Below, in pieces: positions 47,807 through 53,799 of a stretch of 53,799 nucleotides of DNA. How positions within the stretch are numbered: position 1 is the first letter of the stretch; each line of letters opens with the position of its first letter. Below the pieces are notes generated by a model. The model had not been told where the DNA came from. It was given only the letters and a program-made list of their open reading frames with translations, and searched no databases. This DNA comes from a virus. The position numbers and the translations under genes are program-made. The DNA is taken from IMG/VR virus record IMGVR_UViG_3300042988_002859, positions 1 through 53,799 of that record. One strand, given 5' to 3'.

Positions 47807-49448
47807 GCTGATCGTTGACCTCTTCGCGGGCGGTGGTGGCGCATCCACCGGCATCGAGGCCGCAATTGGCCGACATGTGGACATCGCCGTCAACCACGAC
47901 CCCGAGGCGATCAGCCTGCACGAGGCGAACCACCCGCAGACCCGCCACTTCATCAGCGATGTGTTCGAGGTAGACCCCCGCACCGTCACAGACGGCCAGC
48001 CGGTGGGCCTGCTCTGGGCCAGCCCCGACTGCAAGCACTTCAGCAAGGCCAAGGGCGGCACGCCCGTGAGCAAAAAAATCCGAGGCTTGGCCTGGGTGGT
48101 GGTCAGGTGGGCCAAGGCCGTGCAGCCCCGCGTGATCTGCCTGGAAAACGTTGAAGAGTTCCAAACCTGGGGGCCGCTGGGCGATGACAACCGCCCATGC
48201 CCGCAGCGCAAGGGCGAGACCTTCCGGCGCTGGCTGGGCGAGCTGAAAGCACTGGGCTACGCGGTCGAATGGCGCGAGCTTCGCGCCTGCGACTACGGCG
48301 CCCCCACCATCCGCAAGCGCCTGTTTTTGGTGGCCCGCCGCGATGGCCTGCCCATCGTGTGGCCCGAATCGACCCATGCCAAACCTGACGCCAAGGGCAA
48401 GACCCCAAAAGGCCTCAAGCCCTGGCGCACCGCCGCTGAGTGCATCGATTGGTCAATCCCCTGCCCTTCGATTTTCGAGCGCAAGAAGCCGCTGGCCGAC
48501 GCCACATGCAGGCGCATTGCCAAGGGGCTGGTGCGCTACGTGATTGAAGCTCAGAAGCCGTTCATCGTGAGCATTGCAAACTGGTCGAGCGAGAGCGTGC
48601 GCGGGGCCGATCAGCCCCTGTCGACCGTGACTGCCAACCCCAAGGGCGGGCACCATGCCCTGGTGGTCCCTACGCTGATTCAGACCGGCTACGGCGAACG
48701 CCCCGGGCAATCTCCCCGCGTGCCCGGCCTGGACAAACCGCTGGGCACCGTGGTGAACGGTCAAAAGCATGCCCTGGTGACCGCCTTCATGGCCAAGCAT
48801 TACACCGGCGTGGTCGGCTCAGACATGCGCGACCCGCTGGCCACCGTCACCAGCGTGGACCACCACAGCCTTGTCACGGCCAATTTGATCCACATGGGCC
48901 ACGGCGAGGGCAAGGCAGGCGGCAAGCGTTTCAGCCATGGGGTGCGCTCAGTCGATGACCCGCTGAACACCATCACCGCCAGCGGCTCGGCTGCAGGCTT
49001 GGTCACCAGCCACCTGGTCAAGCTGCGCGGCGACAACGTGGGCGGCCCGGTCACGGAACCCCTGCACACGATCAGCGCCCAAGGCCTGCACCACGGCGAA
49101 ATCCGCGCCTTCCTGGTCAAGTATTACAGCGAGGGCGGGCAAGACCAGAGCTTGCACGACCCCATGCACACCATCCCCACAAAAGACCGCTTGGGGCTGG
49201 TCACCGTGACCATCGCAGGTGAGGACTACGTGATCGTGGATATTGGCCTGCGCATGCTCACCCCCGCCGAGCTGTACCGCGCCCAAGGCTTCCCCGAGGG
49301 CTACCAGTTCCAAGCCGGTGCCGATGGCCAAACCCTGACCAAGACCGCCCAGGTGCGCATGTGCGGCAACAGCGTGTCCCCACCAGCCGCCGAGGCACTG
49401 GTGCGGGCCAACTTCAACGAAATGGCCAGTCAATGGATGGCAGCATGA
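47772..49448 (+). CDS. DNA (cytosine-5) methyltransferase with repeat-built target region, 558 aa
   Basis: ATG 47772; the frame is open upstream but overlaps a Cys-rich gene. Motif I is DLFAGGGGASTGIE (about residues 15-28). The catalytic motif IV is ASPDCKHFS with Cys87, in place of the usual PCQ. ENVEEF (125-130) is motif VI and RACDYGAPTIRKRLFLVAR motif VIII. RAQGFPEGY and MCGNSVSPPAAEALV close the fold. Residues about 281-485, where target recognition normally sits, hold six diverged repeats of a (D/Q/K/E)P(L/M)-x-T(V/I) unit. It probably protects phage DNA from restriction. Confidence 0.88.
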   Translation: MKKQFLLPIAHELIVDLFAGGGGASTGIEAAIGRHVDIAVNHDPEAISLHEANHPQTRHFISDVFEVDPRTVTDGQPVGLLWASPDCKHFSKAKGGTPVSKKIRGLAWVVVRWAKAVQPRVICLENVEEFQTWGPLGDDNRPCPQRKGETFRRWLGELKALGYAVEWRELRACDYGAPTIRKRLFLVARRDGLPIVWPESTHAKPDAKGKTPKGLKPWRTAAECIDWSIPCPSIFERKKPLADATCRRIAKGLVRYVIEAQKPFIVSIANWSSESVRGADQPLSTVTANPKGGHHALVVPTLIQTGYGERPGQSPRVPGLDKPLGTVVNGQKHALVTAFMAKHYTGVVGSDMRDPLATVTSVDHHSLVTANLIHMGHGEGKAGGKRFSHGVRSVDDPLNTITASGSAAGLVTSHLVKLRGDNVGGPVTEPLHTISAQGLHHGEIRAFLVKYYSEGGQDQSLHDPMHTIPTKDRLGLVTVTIAGEDYVIVDIGLRMLTPAELYRAQGFPEGYQFQAGADGQTLTKTAQVRMCGNSVSPPAAEALVRANFNEMASQWMAA

Positions 49449-49705
49449 CCCACGCCGAAACACCTCTACCCCGAGCCCTCGCCGCGCAAGATGTGACCGC
49501 ACACGGCGGCGTGGTCGACAGCGACTACCGCGGCGAAGTGCTGATCGGACTGCGCAACGAAAGCGTCCAGCGCTTCACCGTCAAGGCAGGAGACCGCATC
49601 GCCCAGGCCATGCTGGAACCCGTGCAGCGCATCACCTTCGAAACAGCCGAAGAACTGAGCGCCACCCGGCGCGGCGTGGCGGGTTTTGGCAGCACAGGAT
49701 TCTGA
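49445..49705 (+). CDS. Short dUTPase-like protein lacking the N-terminal part, 86 aa
   Basis: The ATG overlaps the methyltransferase stop (ATGA). HGGVVDSDYRGEVLIGLRNE is dUTPase motif III with the catalytic Asp and Tyr, GDRIAQAMLEP motif IV and RRGVAGFGSTGF motif V (RGVAGFGSTG where RG-x-GGFGSTG is usual). Motifs I and II, normally in the first ~70 residues, are missing. It is either a relic or a shortened phage dUTPase-like protein that keeps the nucleotide-binding end. Confidence 0.65.
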   Translation: MTHAETPLPRALAAQDVTAHGGVVDSDYRGEVLIGLRNESVQRFTVKAGDRIAQAMLEPVQRITFETAEELSATRRGVAGFGSTGF

Positions 49706-49707
49706 TC

Positions 49708-49992
49708 ATGGCCACCCCGATCCAATCAGGCGACCTGTGCGAGGTCGTTGCAGGCCTGGGACGCGACAAGAGCCCCAATTTGGGCCTGACCGTGCGCGTG
49801 GTGTCCCTGCGGGGCGAACACTCCCAACATGGCCGCATCTGGCGCTGCGAAGGGCCCGGAGTGCACCAACTCACCGATGCCGGGACTTACGTGGTGACCG
49901 GCATGGCCGACTTTGCCCAAAGCTGGCTTCGAAAAATCGAACCCGATGGCCCAAAAGACAGCCACCACGAACAACAGGAGTTGAGCGTATGA
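49708..49992 (+). CDS. Hypothetical phage protein, 94 aa
   Basis: It starts 2 nt after the dUTPase-like stop. MATPIQSGDLCEVVAGLGRD, LTVRVVSLRGEHSQHGRIWR and VVTGMADFAQSWLRKIEPDG give an all-beta SH3-like barrel impression. Small phage proteins of this kind are common near dUTPase and methyltransferase genes. No function assigned. Confidence 0.6.
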   Translation: MATPIQSGDLCEVVAGLGRDKSPNLGLTVRVVSLRGEHSQHGRIWRCEGPGVHQLTDAGTYVVTGMADFAQSWLRKIEPDGPKDSHHEQQELSV

Positions 49993-50564
49993 ATACCGTC
50001 GAAAAACTGAAGCAAGTGCTGGAGGCGCTGGAGCAGGCGCGCTCAATGTGCGAATTGCACGGCGACAGCTTTCCAAAGGGCAACCAGTGGCACGAGGCTG
50101 CCGAGAAACTTGAAAAAGCCCGCGCCGACCTCAGCGAAGTCATCGAGCAGATGAAGAAGCAGGAGCCTTTTGGGTACATCACGCGCAGCACGGCCAAAGT
50201 TAAAGATGCGCAAAAGGTTTTGCCGGACGAAGATCCCGTGTGGCTTTGGTCGTCCATCACATTCGGCACAAAAGACCTTGAGCAATTTGAGAGTTACGAC
50301 GATCTTGAAGTGCTTCGTCTCTACACGCCCCCAGCACCCGCAGCACAGCCAGCACCTGCACAGAAGCCTGTGGCAACCATCTTTGGCAGCTTGCCTGTGT
50401 ATGACACCTCACCCGCGAAGGACCAATTGCGCAATCTGACGAATGATGAATTTGACGCCTTAATTTACGCAGACGTTCACAGAGAACCAATGACTTCTGA
50501 CCATGCTATCGATGTCACCCATGTCGCCTCCTCGATAGAGGGGAAAAAGGACAACAAGCCATGA
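49989..50564 (+). CDS. Hypothetical phage protein, 191 aa
   Basis: The ATG overlaps the previous stop (ATGA). The N-terminus MNTVEKLKQVLEALEQARSM is a coiled-coil stretch related in style to the 60-aa protein at 41327-41509. A middle domain with EPFGYITRSTAKVKDAQKVL and EDPVWLWSSITFGTKDLEQF, and a Pro/Ala linker, lead to a charged C-terminal tail. Similar modular phage proteins have unknown roles. Confidence 0.6.
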   Translation: MNTVEKLKQVLEALEQARSMCELHGDSFPKGNQWHEAAEKLEKARADLSEVIEQMKKQEPFGYITRSTAKVKDAQKVLPDEDPVWLWSSITFGTKDLEQFESYDDLEVLRLYTPPAPAAQPAPAQKPVATIFGSLPVYDTSPAKDQLRNLTNDEFDALIYADVHREPMTSDHAIDVTHVASSIEGKKDNKP

Positions 50565-50755
50565 GCACCATCGACCTCTGTCTTATCGGCCTTGGTTACT
50601 TCATCTGCGCCGTCACAGGCTTTTTGACTGGGCGAAATGCCCTCAAGGCCAGCATTGAGAAACGTGTCAAAAAGGAAATCTATGAGCAAGGAAAACTTGA
50701 CGGTGCTTATGAGTTCATCCGCGACTCAATCTTTGCAGGCATCGCAAAACGTTGA
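50561..50755 (+). CDS. Single-TM small protein, 64 aa
   Basis: The ATG overlaps the previous stop (ATGA). MSTIDLCLIGLGYFICAVTG forms one membrane helix, followed by a basic helical tail (LKASIEKRVKKEIYEQGKLD). It may be an inner-membrane phage protein with a cytoplasmic coil. Confidence 0.6.
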   Translation: MSTIDLCLIGLGYFICAVTGFLTGRNALKASIEKRVKKEIYEQGKLDGAYEFIRDSIFAGIAKR

Positions 50756-51026
50756 CTTGAAGATGTCCATTGCCTTGACGGCGGTGGCCAAGATGCTTAG
50801 GTCAGATTACTTCAGCATTTGCACAGTGGATAACGTCTGCAAGCTCATTGGGGCAAGGCAAGACGGTGCAGCTTACGACATGCTGCGCACTCTTCATTGT
50901 GTCCATTACCGCGAAATGCCGCAGGATGTGCGCGAGGTCCTCCCGGCATTGATGCGTGAAGTGTTTTCTCAAGCCCAGATTGAAGACGAGGCGATCCGGG
51001 GAATTTTTAAAGGGGTTCGGGCATGA
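50682..51026 (+). CDS. Hypothetical early protein, 114 aa
   Basis: I use ATG 50682 with AAGGA upstream; it overlaps the preceding gene by 74 nt. ATG 50763, after that gene, would give an 87-aa form that begins at MSIALTAVAKMLRSDYFSIC. The later part (TVDNVCKLIGARQDGAAYDM, LRTLHCVHYREMPQDVREVL) is helical with an MREVFSQAQ tail. No family. Confidence 0.5.
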   Translation: MSKENLTVLMSSSATQSLQASQNVDLKMSIALTAVAKMLRSDYFSICTVDNVCKLIGARQDGAAYDMLRTLHCVHYREMPQDVREVLPALMREVFSQAQIEDEAIRGIFKGVRA

Positions 51027-51082
51027 CAACAGACCGCGAACAACTGGAGCTGGGCGCTGAAATCGGGAGGAAGATGCCATGA
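51023..51082 (+). CDS. Candidate 19-aa coupled microprotein
   Basis: ATG 51023 overlaps the previous stop and its TGA overlaps the next ATG (ATGA at both ends). It reads MTTDREQLELGAEIGRKMP. Its codons contain the GGGAGGAAG ribosome site for the next gene, so it may mainly be a coupling leader. Confidence 0.35.
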   Translation: MTTDREQLELGAEIGRKMP

Positions 51083-51540
51083 AAACCATCCACCGCCGCT
51101 CTGCCCAAGCAAAGCGCAAATATCAAGCCGACCCATCTAGCATCTACCGCCTGATGTCGCGCATTCAGCCCTTTACTGAGGATGAGCAAACCGCTTTGGC
51201 CCTGCCGGTGCGGGTGGCACTTGATGCCTTCCGCAATGGCCGCGCAAGCCAAGACGACTTCGACACTCTGGCAACCGCCGCCAATGTCTGCCTTGTCCGT
51301 AGCGAAGCCGTGAGCCCCTTGTGTGTTGAGGCATCGCAGCGTGGTCAAGACGCGCTGATGCGCGCAAAGCGCCGATTCGACAGCCTTAGACGCTGGGGGT
51401 TGGATGGTCCTGGAATTCAGGAGGTCAATGATCTGGTCGACCTGTACGAACAGTTTCTTGCTCTGAGCACGCCGCAGCAAATGAAGGATGCGCTTCAAAC
51501 GATACTGGAGCGGTCTTTTTTAGGGGAGGCGTTACAGTGA
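51079..51540 (+). CDS. Hypothetical phage protein, 153 aa
   Basis: ATGA overlap upstream and GTGA downstream. A basic N-terminus (MKTIHRRSAQAKRKYQ) and helical remainder (LALPVRVALDAFRNGRASQD, VEASQRGQDALMRAKRRFDS, LVDLYEQFLALSTPQQMKDA). Resembles betaproteobacterial phage proteins of unknown role. Confidence 0.6.
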   Translation: MKTIHRRSAQAKRKYQADPSSIYRLMSRIQPFTEDEQTALALPVRVALDAFRNGRASQDDFDTLATAANVCLVRSEAVSPLCVEASQRGQDALMRAKRRFDSLRRWGLDGPGIQEVNDLVDLYEQFLALSTPQQMKDALQTILERSFLGEALQ

Positions 51541-51920
51541 ACGCGCCGCACAACAGAGTCACGCCGAAAGGCATTGCCATGGGCAGGAATGCCGCCCGCC
51601 TTGCAGAGCTTGGGCTCGAGCGATTGAAGGGTCTTGGGCTGGATGGCTTGGAGGCACCAATGCTGCGGGGTGAAATGTGCAAGACCTGCGCATGCCGCCC
51701 GGGCGTTGTCCCGAATGGGTGCCTGCAGACGCAACTCGACTTCTTGAAATCAGCCCACGAAGGCCGGCCATTCCTGTGTCATGCACCCAAAGACGGAAAG
51801 ATGTGCGCGGGCTGGGTGCGTGTGCGTGCGGAGCTTGTGGCCAACCCACTTCCCGCCGAGGCGGTGGCGCTTCTCGACAAATGGGAGTATTCACCGAGCG
51901 AATCGGGGGTACCAACATGA
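51537..51920 (+). CDS. Cys-rich putative zinc-binding phage protein, 127 aa
   Basis: A GTG start overlaps the previous stop (GTGA). After an Arg/Leu helix, GEMCKTCACRPGVVPNGCLQ, PFLCHAPKDGKMCAGWV place Cys residues as C-x2-C-x-C ... C ... C-H ... C, a likely iron-sulfur or zinc cluster of a small conserved phage family. It overlaps the excisionase-like gene by ATGA. Confidence 0.6.
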   Translation: MNAPHNRVTPKGIAMGRNAARLAELGLERLKGLGLDGLEAPMLRGEMCKTCACRPGVVPNGCLQTQLDFLKSAHEGRPFLCHAPKDGKMCAGWVRVRAELVANPLPAEAVALLDKWEYSPSESGVPT

Positions 51921-52153
51921 CCAAGCCCACCGTCAACGTCACCGAAGCCGCCGACATCCTGAAAGTTCACGCCAAGACCGTCGAAGACCTGATTCGTGAC
52001 GGCGCTCTGCCCGCTGGCAAGGTGGGCCGGTCGTGGGTGATGATGACCAAAGACGTGTTGGCTCACGCTGAAAAAGTCATCATGGCCCAGACCGCCGACC
52101 GCCTGCGCGGCAGCAAGGCGCACCACTCATCACAGCGCGTCGGCAAGCGTTGA
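51917..52153 (+). CDS. xis: Excisionase-like HTH protein, 78 aa
   Basis: The ATG overlaps the previous stop (ATGA). MTKPTVNVTEAADILKVHAK, TVEDLIRDGALPAGKVGRSW, VMMTKDVLAHAEKVI is the MerR-like winged helix of the HTH_17/AlpA excisionase group. Its position two genes from the integrase supports a role in directing excision. It could also be a general small regulator. Confidence 0.7.
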   Translation: MTKPTVNVTEAADILKVHAKTVEDLIRDGALPAGKVGRSWVMMTKDVLAHAEKVIMAQTADRLRGSKAHHSSQRVGKR

Positions 52154-52158
52154 TTACT

Positions 52159-52695
52159 ATGGCACAAACTCCAAACACGACATGGGCACCAGTCAAAGGC
52201 TGGGCAGGCCTCTACGAATTCTCTGATAGTGGCGATGTCCGCAGCAGCGTCACAAGGCGCGGCTCGCGCAAAGGCCACATCTTGAAAAAGAGGTGGACCA
52301 CAGACGGATATGTCAAAGTAGTCCTGCGCCGTCCTGGCGAGGCATCAAACCTCTTTGTTCACAGGATTGTTTATGAGGCATTTGTCGGCCCAATCCCGGA
52401 AGGGATGGAGATTGACCACCTTGATTTCAACAAGGCAAACAACTCCACGGCAAACCTTGAGGCTGTGGCCAAAAGAACCAACATCCAGCGTTCATTTCTG
52501 AGGGGCAGGAACTTGGCAAGGGGGAGTCGGCAAGGAAGAGCATCATTCACAGAAAATGACGTGACCGAAATACTGCAGCGATCTATGGCCGGGGAGAAGC
52601 AGGTCAACCTTGCCAAGGAGTACGGTGTCACCCCGACAGCCATCTACTGCATCGTGAAGCGAAAAACATGGGCTCACGTTGAGCTACCAAAGTGA
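52159..52695 (+). CDS. NUMOD4-HNH homing-type endonuclease, 178 aa
   Basis: ATG 52159; an upstream TTG (52150) would add three residues. WAPVKGWAGLYEFSDSGDVR is a NUMOD4 module. FVHRIVYEAFVGPIPEGMEI, DHLDFNKANNSTANLEAVAK is the HNH core with D-H and the N-x-x-x-N-L pattern. VTEILQRSMAGEKQVNLAKE, YGVTPTAIYCIVKRKTW is a C-terminal HTH. These enzymes cut DNA to spread their own gene. Its 3' end overlaps the convergent integrase by 12 bp, suggesting a later insertion. Confidence 0.8.
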   Translation: MAQTPNTTWAPVKGWAGLYEFSDSGDVRSSVTRRGSRKGHILKKRWTTDGYVKVVLRRPGEASNLFVHRIVYEAFVGPIPEGMEIDHLDFNKANNSTANLEAVAKRTNIQRSFLRGRNLARGSRQGRASFTENDVTEILQRSMAGEKQVNLAKEYGVTPTAIYCIVKRKTWAHVELPK

Positions 52696-53799
52696 AGATG
52701 CGAGGTCAGACCCCCGAAGGTTTGTATACCGCATCAGCATCTTGTGGCTTCGGTGTCCAGTGATGCGCATGATCGCTGTCTCGGTCAACTGCGTGCGTTC
52801 GAAAAGCCGGCTGGTCGCCTCATGCCTCAAGTCGTGAAATCGAAGGCCATGGGCGCCAGCCTGCTCAAAGATGTCGGCGAAGCGCTTGGACAGAAAATCG
52901 GACATGGCCGCCAGCGCCTTGGGTCCGCCGTCGCCCGACCACCACGGGAACAATCGCCCATCGAACCCGCCCGGGTTGTCGGCCAAATAAGCCTGCAGCG
53001 CAGCGTGGGCCACGCTCGATAGCGGCACCTGGCGCTTGTCGCCGTTCTTTGTCTTGTCCAAAAACACCGTGCGCAGGCTCAAGTCGATCTGATCCAGCGT
53101 CAGTGTGTACATTTCGCGCAACCGCATCGCCGACTCCACCGCCAGCACGAACAGCAACCGGTGGGCGGCCACAGGGTCAAGTCTCAAAGGCCGCTGCGAT
53201 CTGGTCAGCACACCGCCATCGATCACCGCCATGATCCGGTCAAACTCCCCGGGCTCAAGGCGCCGGTCGCGCTCAACGTCCTGCCGCTTCACGCCGGCCA
53301 TGGCCTCGTCGGTCTTGGTGTACTGGGCATAACCCTCGGGCAGCGTGCGCAGTGGGTGGTCTGGCATCACAAGATAGCCCTTGCGGATTCCCCAATCAGT
53401 GCACCGCGCGAGAGCCCCCACCTTGGCCCGGATCGTGGCCGGCGCCAGTTTGTCCAGGCGCTTCATTTCGGTGATCCACTCGTCCACCCAGGCGACATTG
53501 AGCGCCGTCAGGGCGTCACCACCCCGCGACCCCAAGATGGTGCCAAGCGCCGACTTGTCTTTGTCCGATGGGTGGGCGTCACGCTCGTACAACCCGATCA
53601 ATTGCCGCAGCACCAGCGGCTTGTCTTGGGCCTGAAACTCAGTGGGCACAATCCCGCGCGCCAACAGTGCATCAAGCCGCGCCGCAAACCGGTCGCCTTC
53701 CGCTTCGTCGGCGAAGGTCATGTAAATGGGCTTGTCCAGCACGCCCGCGCGCTTGAACACGTACTCCCAGCCATTGGCCCGTTTTCTTTTGCCCGCCAC
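52684..53799 (-). CDS. int: Tyrosine-type site-specific integrase, 371 aa
   Basis: The frame begins with GTG at the window edge (VAGKRKRANGWEYVFKRAGV), which may be the true start. The catalytic domain shows the Arg in ESAMRLREMYTLTLDQI, HGLRFHDLRHEATSRLF (H-x-x-R), ITGHRS and LMRYTNLRGSDLA with the Tyr nucleophile. It integrates and excises the phage. It is alone on the minus strand, convergent with the HNH gene. The attachment site should lie just past the window edge and is not visible. Confidence 0.88.
   Translation of the reverse strand: MAGKRKRANGWEYVFKRAGVLDKPIYMTFADEAEGDRFAARLDALLARGIVPTEFQAQDKPLVLRQLIGLYERDAHPSDKDKSALGTILGSRGGDALTALNVAWVDEWITEMKRLDKLAPATIRAKVGALARCTDWGIRKGYLVMPDHPLRTLPEGYAQYTKTDEAMAGVKRQDVERDRRLEPGEFDRIMAVIDGGVLTRSQRPLRLDPVAAHRLLFVLAVESAMRLREMYTLTLDQIDLSLRTVFLDKTKNGDKRQVPLSSVAHAALQAYLADNPGGFDGRLFPWWSGDGGPKALAAMSDFLSKRFADIFEQAGAHGLRFHDLRHEATSRLFERTQLTETAIMRITGHRSHKMLMRYTNLRGSDLASSLW

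Noticed and set aside
53700-53799. Attachment site at the integrase end
   Set aside because: No tRNA end or direct repeat is visible within the window.
1-53799. CRISPR arrays, rRNA, tRNA or insertion sequences
   Set aside because: No regularly spaced repeats, RNA gene signatures or transposase genes were found by eye.

Overview
The window reads as a nearly complete temperate phage genome (an integrated prophage or an integrase-carrying phage contig) of a GC-rich betaproteobacterium. The protein style (RecT with a YqaJ-type exonuclease, RdgC, DUF1376 and DnaC-type replication genes, DUF4376) suggests a Comamonadaceae-like host; that host call is inference. The virion looks podovirus-like. There is a P22-type portal, an N4-gp56-type capsid protein, a tail nozzle-like protein, several ejection-type proteins including one of 3,320 residues, and no tape measure, tail tube or sheath. 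No tRNA, rRNA, CRISPR array, insertion sequence or diversity-generating retroelement was seen, and no attachment site could be identified.

Layout. (1) Positions 1-33,729, minus strand: late genes. In transcription order these are small and large terminase, portal, scaffold, capsid, adaptor, beta-helix tail fibre, a secreted toxin-like protein, a permuted NlpC/P60-like enzyme, a lysis cassette (holin candidates, amidase, nested Rz/Rz1), nozzle, tail tip, ejection proteins and the giant polyvalent protein. (2) 33,862-38,579, minus strand: the early-left operon led by a Cro-like gene, with a ribbon-helix-helix-like protein, DUF1376 replication protein, DnaC-like loader, RusA-like resolvase, NinB and a Ref/HNH-like nuclease. 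Nearly every gene overlaps the next by ATGA or GTGA. (3) 38,580-40,363: the immunity region. A LexA/CI-type repressor diverges from cro over three 13-bp operators and is followed by a paralogue of the ribbon-helix-helix-like protein and three small exported or membrane proteins, ending at a terminator. (4) 40,439-52,695, plus strand: the early-right operon. A promoter with two more operators leads into a roughly 500-nt structured leader, then small genes, RecT, YqaJ exonuclease, a second structured leader with Rha, RdgC, a cytosine methyltransferase, a short dUTPase-like protein, many small coupled genes, an excisionase-like protein and an HNH endonuclease. (5) 52,684-53,799, minus strand: tyrosine integrase.

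How it may work. The repressor probably holds the 13-bp operators at both early promoters. SOS cleavage at an Ala-Gly bond would release the leftward replication and rightward recombination operons. Late genes follow the replication genes on the same strand. The most interesting items are: a signal-peptide protein that looks like a beta-trefoil lectin fused to an aerolysin/ETX-MTX2-type pore former, lying among virion genes; the two hairpin-rich leaders, which resemble C4/CI-type phage antisense RNA loci; a 17-bp repeat sitting directly after three stop codons; the five-operator switch with an apparently leaderless cro; and a methyltransferase whose target-recognition region is built of tandem repeats.
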